NCBI RefSeq assembly: GCF_035046505.1
Contig: NC_089821.1
Coordinates: 178,964,031 to 179,028,030 of the forward strand
DNA: 64,000 nucleotides
Direction: 5' to 3'
Source: Tiliqua scincoides
Lineage: Eukaryota; Chordata; Lepidosauria; Squamata; Scincidae
The notes beneath the pieces are model-generated. The model ran no database searches. It worked only from the letters and a program-made list of their open reading frames with translations, and was not told where the DNA came from. Below, piece after piece: positions 44,515 to 56,829 of this stretch (its first letter is position 1; each line of letters opens with the position of its first letter). Both the position numbers and the translations under genes were made by a program.

Positions 44515-44620
44515 CTTTGGAAATATATTGGAAAATATATTTGGGAATTCCAATTTGGAAAATATTCCAAATTCTTGGAATACTCTTTGGAAAATATATT
44601 GGGAATTCCAATCACAGATC
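44515..44620. repeat. local AT-rich tandem repeat
   Basis: TTTGGAAAATATATTGGGAA-type units recur three to four times, with TTCCAAATT in the reverse sense. It looks like local duplication. Confidence 0.7.
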
Positions 44621-45010
44621 TCTCATGACAGGTCTAATTTGATCCTGAGGCAACATCCACCTCCCACCAGTGAGAAGGCTTGATGATGGATTTGGACTGC
44701 ACCAACTGCACTCATCCTGCTAGGTCATATGGGCTATCAATGATCAGCACATGAAGGGACATGTCCCCTTAATTTGTTTTGCTTGATGTGAATACTAGAT
44801 GTATAGGCTCCAGGCACCTTACCTGTGCCGAGTTTTTCTGTCTGCAAGACCACCTAAATTACAAGTCTTCAGTGTTTTGCACAATACATAGCCTATTACT
44901 GCTGCTACATAAAGGTTAATAATTACCCATCAATTATTTTTCCCGTAGCTATATACTATTGAAAAACTTACAGCATCCCCAAATAACTGAAAGTGCAGGA
45001 ACACTAACCC

Positions 45011-45252
45011 TCTGTAGATGTTTTTAACTATGGCCACTCACCACAGTTACACCACAGAGTGTCCAGGAGTGCACCAGTAAGTCCCATCCCCATCACACTC
45101 CATAGCTTCATCCCCATCTTATCTGGGGATAGCATTTGTCTTAAGAGGCAGATTGGGGTGGAGCTCGAGAGTACAATCAGGGTAGGGCTTTCTGGCACAC
45201 TCCTGGATGTTGTGTAACCATGAACAGAGTCCACTGTTATAAATGTCCTCAC
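45011..45252. repeat. long inverted repeat (arms about 60 bp)
   Basis: The left arm (45011-45077) contains GTTACACCACAGAGTG and TCCAGGAGTGCACC. The right arm, reversed, contains GTTACACAACA and TCCAGGAGTGTGCC in the same order, with further alignment outward. The centre has TCCCCATCTTATCTGGGGAT. It is probably a fold-back DNA element; no target duplication was read. Confidence 0.5.
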
Positions 45253-45893
45253 ATGGCTAACACAGTTTAAGAATGTAGAGACTGCATTTTATCTCTGATG
45301 CATTTAACCTCTGATGGAGATTCTAATTCATGGATTTTCTTCTTGAGTGCCTCTGATGGAGATACCTTCCTCTGAGTTTGTCTTATTTACTAAGATAGCA
45401 CATGTTGAAAGATTCTGGGGAAGTGGAGAGAGCTAGGATTTGATCTGGCAGAGACAGTAATGGAAACAAAGAAAAGAACTTGGCAGCTAGCAACTGCACA
45501 TGTTGCTTAGAAGCCACATGTCACTGATGTTGCTACCAATTCCATCCTGTGCTCAAATATGCACATTTGCAAGTAAAGCAAATATTACAAAGACACTGTA
45601 ACTCTCCAGTTCAAAGGAAGTCCAAATCTAGTTTCCAATGTGTCCCACTTGGACACATGTGACATGAGCACATAATATAGAAATTACCAGTGTAATTTCA
45701 GTATGCATTGACTAAAGGTGCACATACTGTATATGGGACCTGCGCATGCACAGGAGCTCCCCATCCACAGTTTTCCTTGCATTCCACACTCCCCATATAT
45801 ACACCAAAAACGTTTAAGGGCTGGGGGACCACTAGGAGTCACTTGTAATGCTGGAGGAAGGACAGAAACAAGAGGGCAAAACAGGCAGAAAAC

Positions 45894-46368
45894 TCAAGGT
45901 CCAAACCTATCCTTCAACAGCCCACAGCATCATCAACAGCGCATGCTATGGGGACGGGGTGACCAGACAGCCCAGGAGAGGCAAGTAAACGTTTTTACTT
46001 ACCACTTCCATAGGTCACTTTTCCTCCAGTGGGTCTCCTTAGACCTACACATGCTCTTTGGCTGAAGTCTGAGGAGAGAATGAAGGTGGGTTCAGGCCAG
46101 AAAGGGGGGAAATCTTGGCATGTGTGGCTGCCACCAATATCCTCTTCCTCCCCAACCCACTCCCCACCATGATCCTGCCCCCAAACCACCTTCACTGCTG
46201 ACTTTATGGCAACAGAGGTGGGGTTCTGTAGGCCAGTGTGGCCTATGTGTGGCCTCCAGTCATTTGCACTGGTGACTGGAGGAGCATCTTTTCTGCCGTA
46301 GGCCTGGGATTTATGGTGGCAGATTGTGAGATCTGTCACCATAAGCTGCAGATAGGATTGGGCTGTCA
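45894..46368. mobile_element. large MITE with TCA flanks
   Basis: TCA at 45894-45896 and 46366-46368 brackets AGGTCCAAACCTATCC and AGATAGGATTGGGCTG. The 166-codon minus frame at 45995-46495 runs across it and is not a gene. Confidence 0.55.
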
Positions 46369-46779
46369 TTCGTATGCAGAAGCAACTTGGCTGCACCTTA
46401 GGAGGCTTGTGTGCTGCTAACATCAAAACTGCAGTTTGTTTTGGATCTGAAATCCATATTCTGGAAACTAAGGTTGGGTTTTCCTGATCCCACATTCGTT
46501 TCTAGTATGCAGCAAACTCAGAATACATCACAGCAAAACAAGCAGTTAGCTGATCCTATGTGGATTTGGTGTGCCTAAACCCAATGAGAATCAAAGAGCT
46601 TCCAAATGCCAAACATAGCATAGGATCAGCTATTAACCTCACAACAAAAATCAGCATTTGCTTACAATCAGGCAAGTGTAAAGTTGCAATCCTCATCCTG
46701 TGTGAAGTGGCTCTAAACTAAGCACCAGTGTTAACAGCAGTTTAACGCTAGTAGGACAATTTGTACACCATATTACTGT

Positions 46780-47543
46780 TGCACACTTGTGAAAATTTAT
46801 TTGTTACAGTGCGATAAAAAGGAACCTTTTTGGTACAGGCATATGTAAAAGCACATATTATATGACTTAATAGAAATCAGTTTACACCATTTAAAAAAAA
46901 TTCTTAAATCTAATACAGTTCCAAGGCTTTGGTTTGTTGGTATTCAGTTTTATGTTAAACCACAGCGCAGTGCAAAGAACTATAATACTCCCCACATAGC
47001 AGTCTTCAGGGCAATTAGTCTCACAGTCAGGTTATGGCTAGAAAATTTTGCAGTAAGTTTTCTCTAAAAGGTGCCATTATGGAGGTCACGACAACATCTT
47101 TATAATCTTCAATACAAAAAAATACAAACTGGCATTTTGTCATTTTGACAGTGTATTCTACAAATGAATGTGCCACAGACAAAAAGAAGTCAGAAGGTTT
47201 GGCAAAAGACAAATCTGCATTACAACATGAAATAGAAAAATAAATTATGTAGGAAACACCAAACAAATCAAAAACAAAATTCAAACATTTGCCAATTGAT
47301 TCAAAGCCTTTGCAAAATTGGAGTAAAATTCAATTGGCACAAGAGACGTGGTTTTTTTTTCCCCATGTCATTTCAAAATGTCAAACATATTACCTTTTAA
47401 AAAAAATTAAAATCTGCACAAAAAACTCAGATTCCAAAGGAAGCAATAAAATACTTCTATAAGTGATCAGTAGCACAGAAGATCACAGTGATGGAGTTTC
47501 AGTTATCCAACCACGTGGCATAGTACGGGTTTGGCAGGGCATC
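46780..47543 (-). other. FILIP1: probable 3' UTR of the alternative FILIP1 terminal exon
   Basis: About 760 bases without any recognisable repeat run from the stop at 47544 to an AATAAA on the minus strand at 46801-46796. The sequence is AT-rich, as vertebrate UTRs often are. This supports a real terminal exon here but does not prove it. Confidence 0.5.
46796..46801 (-). terminator. FILIP1: poly(A) signal, alternative FILIP1 end
   Basis: AATAAA on the gene strand, about 745 bases below the TGA of the candidate terminal exon. Confidence 0.5.
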
Positions 47544-47582
47544 TCATCTGGAGTTCATGCGTAACTGATGAATGATGATGCT
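47544..47582 (-). CDS. FILIP1: candidate alternative terminal coding exon of FILIP1
   Basis: A pyrimidine-rich tract (TTTCTTCTTCCCTTAG on the minus strand) ends in AG at 47586-47585, with a second AG at 47584-47583. From 47582, in phase 0, the frame reads SIIIHQLRMNSR then TGA. From 47584 it would read RASSFISYA then TGA. The regular last exon (60319-60525) also begins in phase 0, so an alternative exon must do so as well if spliced to the same penultimate exon; I prefer the SIIIHQLRMNSR reading. Context supporting it: same strand as FILIP1, repeat-free sequence down to a poly(A) signal, and known alternative 3' ends in human FILIP1 (memory, unchecked). The alternative is a fortuitous splice-like site. 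Confidence 0.5.
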   Translation of the reverse strand, partial: SIIIHQLRMNSR

Positions 47583-49205
47583 CTCTAAGGGAAGAAGAAA
47601 CATAGCAAAGCAATGGCTGTTACCACAGAAATACATAAAAGCCTGTGAGGACCCATACCGCTAATTCTTTAATCCCATCAGTAGTTTTGGGCTGTGTTAA
47701 ATAAACTTCAAGTGCCACTTGAGACAAGTAAGGTAGGGCAAACTAGCCATATCAAGATTAGAACCCAAAATATAAACTGAGCACATTCCATTCCTATGTA
47801 AAGACTACATCAAATGCGATTTTCTTGAAAGTGGATGACCCAATCCAGAATATTCACATGCAAAACAGTGAAGCTTCCTTTCCATTGACTATGTGCACAC
47901 CCCACTGTCGGGGGGGCCTTTAAAGTGAATGAGAAATCTGTGCAAATCTCTCATATCTTCAGCCAGCCCCTATTGGATGCAAGTTATTTGTGCTCATGAG
48001 CAAATTGTCCTGAGTAAAGAGGAAAAGCTATGTAAAGAAGAAGAGTGGGGAGCACAGAAAGCTATTCCATTGTTCCCATGATCTCTTTATGCTACCTGCA
48101 CATGCAGCAGGAAAACTGTGCATGTGGCTCTGTTGGGATGTTCCACACATCGGAACTGCATTCAGTGAACTGCATCATGTCCTTATTTTCCTTTAAAGAA
48201 TTCCAACAGTTCTTATTTTTTTCTATCTTGGGGTACAATACCATTCAGTAAATAATGTTTACATAGCTTTATTTTAAAACTGAGCAGGAAGTAAGAGTTG
48301 AAGTCTTCCTGAGCAGAGTTCCATAATGTAGTTGGCATTACCATACTTAAGACTGAATCCAAAAAAGCGCAAGCAGAAGAAAGCGCATGGAAGAGAACTT
48401 TTCCATATGTATTTCATCACTGCAGTCCCCTGCACCCTTGGGAGTCAGGGGACTCAGAGGGTATGGCAGGGGGTTACAGGGATGGCGATCCGACAGAGGT
48501 ACCTTGTAGAAATGGAACCTCCTGTTGATGTAAGGTGCCTCTGTCAAACTTCAGTGGATTGCCCCTTCCTCTTACCACATGCCACATACCATCTTGTCCC
48601 TGAAGGTCTCTGACCATAGGTGCAGCTTTGAGGGAGCACAAGGGGCTGATGTGGGATGTGGAAGAGACCCCTTCTTTTAGCATCTTTCTTCTCATGCCTG
48701 TTTGAACACAACCCTACATTTTCCCAACTTTGGGCACACAAATAATGGTTTTATAATGCTACTATATAGTTGATTTTTTTTGTCTTTCTCAAATCTTATT
48801 TTCAAACTAACTTGGTTCTCTGTATCTTAAAATTTCCATCCTTATACCAATTTTTAAAGCTTCTAATCTGAATATATTCATTGTATATATTTAGAAGGTG
48901 AAGTCCAGTCTCCTCATATGAAACTTCAGGTAAGAACCTGTAGGCTCTTTGAATCCCAGACTATAATGATGGGCATGCCAGAAATTCACTGCTCTAAATA
49001 GAAACAAGCAAAATCCCAACAAAGTTTGGGGTTATGCAGCCCTTCTGCAGGGGAATGTTTCTGATTTAAAATATTCAAAGAGGCACATCAGGTTGTAAGC
49101 TGCCAAAGGGTTGTATAGCCTTAAACACATTTTGAAGATGACAAGCTGATATTCCCTATGCTATTTTCTAATTGTATCATGGCTGGCAATGTAGAGCTCT
49201 GTCAG

Positions 49206-49260
49206 GCTGAAATCCTATCCACATTTACCTGGGAGTAAGCACTATTAACTGTAATGGGAA
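49206..49260. mobile_element. truncated short MITE
   Basis: GGCTGAAATCCTATCCACAT and ACCTGGGAGTAAGCACTATT match one arm of the 90-bp family. Confidence 0.55.
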
Positions 49261-49400
49261 GCTTCCTGGGTGACCTTGGACTAGTCACTCTCTCTCAGCC
49301 TCACCTACCTCACAGGGTTGTTGTGAGGACAAAAGGAGGAAAGCAGCTGCGTACACCGCCCTGAGCTCTTTGGAGGAAGGGCAGTATAATAATAATAATA

Positions 49401-49448
<48 letters not shown>
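49261..49448 (+). mobile_element. CORE-SINE/MIR-like SINE with (AAT)n tail
   Basis: GGTGACCTTGGACTAGTCAC, CTCACAGGGTTGTTGTGAGG and CCGCCCTGAGCTCTTTGGAG are followed by a (AAT)n tract at about 49387-49448. This is the standard sauropsid MIR-like body with an L2-like tail. Confidence 0.8.
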
Positions 49449-49449
<1 letters not shown>

Positions 49450-50903
49450 TAATGAGTAGACTCTCATCATCAATGTGCTCTGTCTCATTTCACTTGGAGA
49501 ATTCCTAAAACTAATTTTGGAACTGGCAAGTGTGGCCACTTGAAGCATTATTCAGCTCATGTCCTTTTTTTCCCCTCTTATGGGCTACTCACGTGCATGA
49601 GCATAATACATGCATTCACTAAATCAGAGTGAATAAAAAGGAATCCTAATGTGACAACATTAAAAAAAAAATTAAATACCTGGATCGTAAGATTACCAGT
49701 AGGTGGCAGTACTTTAACTCAGCTTTAAAAAGCGAAAGGTCAATTCTCTAGTACAGGTAACTTGGAAATATAGTACAGTATAGTCCATTGAAATTAATGG
49801 AGGTTTCAACAACATTGAGTTGTTATTTTTATTTTCAGAAAGCTTTGAAACTTGGATATAACTCTGAGACAAAAGCAATATATCTTGATCCAATTGCTAA
49901 CATCCAAGTTCATGGTGATCTCTCAAATACTTTGATTTGACTGAAGGTACTAGCTTTTCACTACATTCTTAATCTAAGCAAGAGTGGCTACCAGCAGCTC
50001 TATTATTTGTACTAGAAACAAACAACAATAAAAGGGATTACAATAAAATAGCAAGAATATAAGAGTTATGTCTAGGCAGATGATACTGCAATTATTTTTG
50101 ACAGATCCAATGAGTTCAATAGAAGAATTATATGATTATGGAAAGATAACTGGCATTAAATGGATATTAAAAATTTAGTTATAAACATAATATAAACATT
50201 AAATTTATACAGTAGAAAAAAACAAAAAATATTAGTGTCCATATCAAAGACAACCTAACAGGTGGATAAGGGTAGATGTCTTATAGCTTTAGCTGTTCAT
50301 TTATAGCCCACATCTAGGAATATAAGCAACAAAGAACAAGAATATGCTTAAAAATATGAATTTGGAAGCTTAAAATACAGATAGAAAAGTGGCATCACTC
50401 CATGATGGTATTACTCCAATTTAATTAGGCAGCATGCAGATCTTTTGCAGAGCAGTGCTCTACTGTTGACAGTCCCTTCAAGGACCTCACTCAGCAAAAG
50501 TTCTGGATGCTACTCACTCAACAGTATTAAATTGTTATTTTATTTGAACAAAGCAACATGATGGTATAAGCACAGAATAGAGCTACTGTACAATAAACCT
50601 ACAAGCATTATTATAGTCATGAAAAAGGAATAGAATGATTATTTCGAAGATTCAATTCTGTAAGAACCTGCTTAAAATCTGGGGCATATAAAGTACCTCA
50701 ATATTTAAATAGCAGTAGTGATCTATAATTTTAAATTTCAGTAGAAGAGAAAGTTAAGTGCTTTTGAAATCTGGAAGGAAACACACGTTTAGATATATAC
50801 ATTTGTTTGAAGCAAACTAGTTCAGCTTTCTGGAAGAGATAAGGATAGGACTAAATGTGGTTTACCTACCACAGTTTGAGTACTTGCAACTACAAACTTA
50901 CTA

Positions 50904-51194
50904 CAGTGGGCCTTCAGTATCCATGGGGGATCCACTCTAGGACCCAATACAGATACCAAATTCCATGGATAATGAAATTCGCAGTGAGTGGCATGGCACG
51001 GCACCGCATTACTTACCAGGGGGTTGCCCTCCAGAAGTCATGAGGTGCCTTCTGGCCTCCTTAGTAGGCCAGGTACAACTGATACAACTGAAAGTCATTT
51101 CTGACTGGTTCTCTGAGGCCCTCCGGCTGAGGGTTGGCATTCGCCAATACTCAAATCGGCAGATGCTAAGCCTGGGAATACAGAGAGCCCACTA
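50904..51194. mobile_element. Tc1/mariner-superfamily MITE (TA flanks)
   Basis: The left CAGTGGGCCTTCAGTATCCA and right GGGAATACAGAGAGCCCACT are inverted ends next to TA. The interior has GGGGGATCCACTCTAGGACC, typical of a sauropsid Tigger-like element. Confidence 0.65.
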
Positions 51195-51621
51195 GAGGTA
51201 AATTTGAAATGGAGATAGAGGTATCAACGGCAGTTTTTAACCAGAGAGAGGGTATCAACCATTTTTATCCCCAAAGGGAGAATCATTTTTTCTCCTAAAA
51301 TCCATAAAATTCCTCTGACATCTGGTCAGAGTTTTGGGTTATTTGTAAACTTTGAGATTTACAGTAGGAATATCTCTGGAGATATGCAAGTAACTTCTAA
51401 ATACATTCCAATGTACATGAAAACTGTTGCAAATGATGAACAGGTGGTATACCACTCCAGAAAAATATACATACTGAGTATAGAAATACTGATGGAAACG
51501 TAAGAAAAAGTGAATCTTCCCCCCACCCATGCGTAGTGGTTATGAGATAGTGCTAGGAAGCACTGTACTGAAGTTAGAGAAAGAATTCTAAGTGGTAGAA
51601 TTAGATCCTATTACTCTAGTA

Positions 51622-52167
51622 CAGGGATTCTTTATCAAGGGTATCCATACCCATTGGGGGAGGGTTGGGAATCTTGGAGGTATACGACAATTTTAAAAAA
51701 TGTTGTTAGATTAGATTATTAACTATTATCATTATCAATATGATTGAGGCATTGTGTTCTTAGCTTTTCATATGTAAAGTAAAACCAAACTATTGACATC
51801 TTTTGAAGTCATAACGGTATCTAATAGAACTGGTGAGGATGATTATTTAGACCAGCGATTTTCAACCACTGTGCCATGGCACACTAGTGTGCCCAGAGTG
51901 GTTCAATGGTGTGCCACAGGAATTTGGAGGAAAGTCATTTATTAGTAGGGCCAATGGGGGATGTGAGCCCCCCACTGGTAGCATGGTGTGCCTTGTCAAT
52001 TGTCAAAAACCTGATAGTGTTCCTTGACAATTTTAGTGCCTTGTCAGTGTGCCATGAGATGAAAAAGATTGAAAATAGCTGATTTAGACAGTATGGTGAT
52101 GGAGGTATGAAGACATACTGGGTAATCAATTAGGGATCTGTCATTGTAAAAAGTCTATGAACACCTG
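51622..52167. mobile_element. hAT-type element interrupted by a second hAT element
   Basis: The left CAGGGATTCTTTATCAAGGG and right AAGTCTATGAACACCTG are imperfect inverted ends. Flanks CTCTAGTA (51614-51621) and CCCTAGTA (52168-52175) match at 7 of 8 bases. Without the inner element and one target copy it is about 309 bp. Confidence 0.75.
51853..52081. mobile_element. inner hAT-type element with perfect 8-bp TSD
   Basis: CAGCGATTTTCAACCACTG and GATTGAAAATAGCTG are the ends. ATTTAGAC stands on both sides (51845-51852 and 52082-52089) with no mismatch. The inside carries GTGTGCCATGAGATGAAAAA and CTGTGCCATGGCACACTAGT. Confidence 0.9.
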
Positions 52168-54045
52168 CCCTAGTATTTAGACCCTAGTATTACTGATAAT
52201 ACCTATTATGTCAGAATGGGAAGAAAAAATGTATTCAGTTACAATGAAACAAACTGCTTACATTAGTGAAAACAAAGGTAGATGGCAGTGCAACCAATTT
52301 GTTCAGAACTGGCTGCCTTGAATTAGATATTAAAATACATCACACTCTTCTTTTGATGTTCAGTATTTATGTCATATCTTATAAAACTGAAAATATGTAT
52401 AATTCCTGCAATGTATTACATCTTCTGCACTGTTTTAAATATAACAGTGTTTTAAATATTGAACAATATTAAGTTAAGAAAATGGAGCCTATTTCTAAGT
52501 ATTCTGAAGGGAAAACTCTATGATTTACATCCAAATTTACCCTTCAAACTTGATGCAGTATTGCACATTCGGCACATGAGTTCTTTTGCAGCCACATAAT
52601 GTCATCAGCTCTAATGCTCACACCAAAACGTTTATATGAATCCTGAGAATGATCACCAGTAGAATACTTTTAATTAAGATCCCTTTTACAATGTGAATTA
52701 CTCTTTATTGCATACATCCAAGGAGATATGCTTTGCAGGGCCCCTTTGACAGAACATCATGGTCTACCACTTTCACTATTGAACAACTTTTAAAAACCTT
52801 GTCCTATTGGAGCCTCAACAGAATACTTTTTGCATCTTCCAGAATACAAGTAAAATTAAATCAGAATCCACTTCTGCCTAGCTTTGCACTCCTGGTTGTT
52901 AACTTCCAAACAAAATATTCAGCCATGACATTTTCCCCCGCTATAAAAATCCCCAAAGCGGAACACAGAGCAAGTAGTAAGATAGTTTTAAAATGAAGTC
53001 AACCTTTATAATAGCAAAATATTCGCTCAAGCTCTTATGAAAACTCACTTAAGATTAAGAGAATTACACTGATCTGGGAAAGAAAAATATAACCCTAAAT
53101 GAAAATAAGCCCCAAAAGATGATCTCACTGCCAGCGCACCACAGTTTGAATCAAGCCCAGCAACATCAGCAGTCAATGTGCAATAGAAGCATTGAAGGAG
53201 TCTTTAAAGCCATCTTCACTGCAGTAACCTCTGCCATCAGCCAGTTAAAACAAGGGAGGTTGTTAACTTGCATTATTTTACAATGTAAGTATAATACCCT
53301 TGCATTGTAATCAAAGTGGCTTTGAACTTGTGTTAATCTTGAGAGGGTACCTAAGCAGATAAGCACTGCATGTAGTCCATCACCGATGGCAGTCCTACGA
53401 GCCCAGCCTTATTATACTGTGCGCTCTGTGAACAGCTGTGAACAGCTAATGCAGCAACAGAAAAGTCATAAGAACTTATGGAACTTGTAATCACATACAT
53501 GAATGGTGCACAGGTTTCCATTTCTAAGCAGTCTGGTTTTTGACATGCTCAGATGACTCTTGAGCATGAGGGCCAGCTCAAATAACCTAACTCCACAAGC
53601 AGAGACAAAGGATATGTTTTGTTTTTGCATACAGTAGTCCTGCATTGCATGCTCGAAAAACAGCTGTTTCGAATGTAGGATGATCTTTTTCTAAATAAAA
53701 GGCAATCATTTCTCTTCAAAAAAAATGGGAGCGGGACATCCCTCTCTTAGTCACATAGCACCTCTATAGGTTCTATGGAATTGCACAGCAAATCAGAAGC
53801 GGCCAGTAAGGTCACAAGTAAAATGGTTTCCAATCTTCCCAGCATTAAATAGCCTATGTACTAAACAAGGCACTATCAGAGTACTCTAGAAATCATGATT
53901 TCTCTGTAAAAAAAAACACAGTTACCAATAATTCTACCACAGTGTAACCAAGAAAACAGAACCCAACACAGGACACAAAGGTTGGAGGAGACTTCACTCT
54001 CAATGGACCAAGTGCTTTAAGGTTTACCAAGTGCTGGGAACAGGC

Positions 54046-54252
54046 TTAGGGCACAATCCTAACCCCTTATGTCAGTGCTTTCCAGCACTGGCATAGCGGT
54101 ACCAATGGGACGTGTGCTGCATCCTGCAGTTGGGTGTCACTCACGGAGGCCTCCTCAAAGTAAGGGAATGTTTGTTCCCTTACCTCAGAGCTGCACTGCC
54201 CTTATGTCAGTTCTGGAAAGCAGTGACATAAGGGGTTAGGATTGCGCCCTTA
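54046..54252. mobile_element. palindromic MITE with TTA flanks
   Basis: TTA, then GGGCACAATCCTAACCCC; the right end is GGGGTTAGGATTGCGCCC, then TTA. Long inner arms include CTTATGTCAGTGCTTTCCAG and its inverse. Confidence 0.85.
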
Positions 54253-54872
54253 GTTACTATCATTTTGCAGAGGAGAGCAATGCACAATTCCTCCTCTATT
54301 ACAGCCCCTATGGGACCCCTTCACTGAAGTCAGGACATTCTGTGCCCGGGACAGAAGGTGGGCTTTGCTTTGACACAACAGTCTCCTGGTATACTCCTTT
54401 CCTTTTTCCAAAACAAGTGAACGCCTGCCATCATTCAACCCATCTTGCTACTCTCCCCTTTGTATAAGCTATATACACTTCACCCCTCATAAGAAGGGAT
54501 ATTTTACTAGTCATATATGTAAGAGTCAGCTCTAGTGTGACCCAGAACTGGGGACAGCACAGTGGAAAGAGAAGTGCTTTTTTGAATGGAAAAAGATTGC
54601 ACAAACCGCATGTACAACACAACTGCCACTCATGTTACAAGTTGTATTAAGAGATCCCAGGCATGAAGCGCAGTTCTCCAGACTCATTTCTGTATGGAAG
54701 CATTAGCTGGTTTGGCTGGAAAGAGGTAGCAGCTGCTGCAGACACTTCTGTCACAGGCTTAGCAGAAATGGAGCAAAAGGAAAGTGACAAGCAGGGTGAA
54801 GCTAGCAGTATTTTGCAAGTGTGAGAAAGTGAACATACTGGAGGTGGATATTCCCATGAACTAGAAGGGAAC

Positions 54873-55046
54873 TAAGGGCATAATCCTAACCCACTTTCCA
54901 GCACCGATATAAGGGCAATGCAACTCTGAGGTAAGAGAACAAACATTCCCTTACTTTGAGGTGTGCCACCCAACTGCAGGATAAAGAACATTCCCAATTG
55001 GCATTGCTATGCCCGTGCTGGAAAGTTGGTTAGGAATTGGGCCTAA
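54873..55046. mobile_element. palindromic MITE with TAA flanks
   Basis: TAA, then GGGCATAATCCTAACC; the right end is GTTAGGAATTGGGCC, then TAA. The core is in the opposite sense to its neighbour at 54046 (AACAAACATTCCCTTAC). Confidence 0.8.
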
Positions 55047-55906
55047 GTGTGATAAATGAGAGTTATTACATGCAACATGGTTGGAGAAAAGGTTACTATA
55101 ACTTGCCTGATTTTGTCATAGCACAATGTTAATTGTCCCTCAAAGTACTCTTGAGAATTGAGTTCAGGCATCAAAGTGCTGGGGGCCCTGGGGCAAAATC
55201 CTGCCCCAGGCACCCCTTAGTTCCCCTATCTACTTCCAGTGGTGCACTGGGCAACACATATGCCATCTATACTAAAGATTCAGGGATCTGTTCTGGCCAT
55301 GTGGGCACTCTGGCGTGGGCCCTCAGCCAGGCTGTACCTGGCCAGTCTCTGATGCCACACTGTGTACAGCCTATTCTTTCTATGGAGCAATAGGATCAAC
55401 CTCCCCTTTAATAACATTACAAGGCTTTGAGTGCCTCTCTTATGGGAGGGAAGTGCACAATACAGTATAACTTTTTAACTATAATAAATAAATGTGGTAC
55501 CAGCTTAATGGTTTCAGTAGAAAGAACATGCTCATTCTAGCTTGTTCTACAAATTTAGTTCAAGACAACTTCAGTCTATACCAATCCATGTTAACTTGGA
55601 CTCTTAAATATTTTCTATTCTAAAGCAAAGAACATCAGCAATACAGAACAAATTAAACTTGGAACATTTTTAAAAACTTAGCTAAAGGCAACTCTGAAAT
55701 ACCTAGAAATATTTAATTATTGCTCACTGCCAAAATGAAACCTGGGGCATATACAGGACCCTAATGACTCCAGAAAATAATACATACACATCTTAGCTAT
55801 ATGGTTAGTATGGTATTAGAAAATCAATGTGGGACTGTCTTCAGAAATCTTATCCACAATTTTCAGCTAAACCTAATGGGATAGTAGCAGTTATTTTAAA
55901 TATTAA

Positions 55907-56001
55907 TATAGCACAATCCTGTACATGTCTACTCAGAAGTAAGTGCCATTGTGTTCAATGGCACTTACTCCCAAGAAGGTGTGCACAGGATTGCAGCCTA
56001 A
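55907..56001. mobile_element. short palindromic MITE
   Basis: GCACAATCCTGTACATGTC to GTGCACAGGATTGCAGCC with TACTCAGAAGTAAGTGCC in the middle. One of the better preserved 90-bp copies. Confidence 0.8.
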
Positions 56002-56034
56002 GTTGACTGATCGTGAGTCAAACCAAAATATCAA

Positions 56035-56225
56035 TAGAGTCTCCTGAGTGGCACCTCAAAGATTAATACAGGAACTGTGGTGTAAACTTTTGTGGGATGC
56101 ACCTGATAAAGCAAGCATAGAACACAGAAGCTTATGCTGCAATACATGTTAGTCTTTAAGGTGCCACACAGGATCCTTGGTTGTTATGGCTGTAACAAGC
56201 ATGGCTACTCCTCTAGAATCTGAAA
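56035..56225. repeat. interspersed repeat of unknown class
   Basis: TTAGTCTTTAAGGTGCCACA, GCTGTAACAAGCATGGCTAC and TCCTCTAGAATCTGAAA form a phrase common in sauropsid genomes. The opening CTGAGTGGCACCTCAAAGAT is an inverted counterpart of it. A relative lies at 63195-63475. I cannot assign a superfamily. Confidence 0.55.
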
Positions 56226-56491
56226 TATCAATAGCCCTGTGTAGATGTTATGTTCAGCATATAGGAGACTGTGGAGGGGGGCAGAGAGAATACTCTGGCA
56301 AGACTCATCCCATGGCAATGGTCTCCCACCAACATGCTGCCAAACTCTCATTTTCCATCACACATACAGCATTTGCCTGAAGCAATGAACACTGTACCCA
56401 GGGAGAGATATTCCCTGTGTAATTAAGGATGCTGTCTTGGGCATCTTAGCTTTTAAGAGGAAAGGTGGCATAGAAATCTTCAATCAATCAA

Positions 56492-56701
56492 TCAGGGCGC
56501 AGTCCTAACCCCTTATATCAGTGCTTTCCAGCACTGACATAGCGGTGCCAATGGGACATGTGCTGTATCCTGCAGTTGGGTGTCACTCACGAAGCCTCCT
56601 CAAAGTAAGGGAGTGTTTGTTCCCTTACCTCAGAGCTCCATTGCCCTTATGTCAATGTGGGATTAGGGATTTAATCATAAGGGATTAGGATTGTACCCTC
56701 A
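56492..56701. mobile_element. palindromic MITE with TCA flanks
   Basis: TCA, then GGGCGCAGTCCTAACCCC; the right end is GGGATTAGGATTGTACCC, then TCA. Close relative of 54046-54252, more decayed at the right end. Confidence 0.8.
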
Positions 56702-56829
56702 ATCAATCAAAGGAAGGATCTCTCCCCAAGAACTGTAGTGCATTCTCCTATACAGTAAACATCTGAAGAGGACTAAAGAACATGTCAGTACACCAGTGCA
56801 GATGAGACCTTGCTCACTGCAATCTAAAT

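Larger units (their letters stand above)
37951..46779. other. intergenic region between TMEM30A and the FILIP1 3' end
   Basis: No host exon is recognised. Repeats listed separately lie at 38181-38280, 38285-38570, 38745-38929, 39690-39785, 39815-39838, 40464-40943, 41012-41440, 41645-41735, 43192-43209, 44515-44620, 45011-45252 and 45894-46368. Stretches 38935-39680, 41740-43180, 43210-44510, 44625-45010 and 45255-45890 hold no feature I recognise. A 152-codon plus frame at 42178-42636 and a 134-codon minus frame at 43524-43928 match nothing known to me. Confidence 0.65.

Noticed and set aside
45995-46495. 166-codon minus-strand open frame
   Set aside because: It runs through a TCA-flanked transposon and past its end; no recognisable domain or splice context.
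53635-53780. Possible Tigger-like end (CAGTAGTCCTGCATTGC)
   Set aside because: No inverted partner or TA pair could be found, so not listed as an element.
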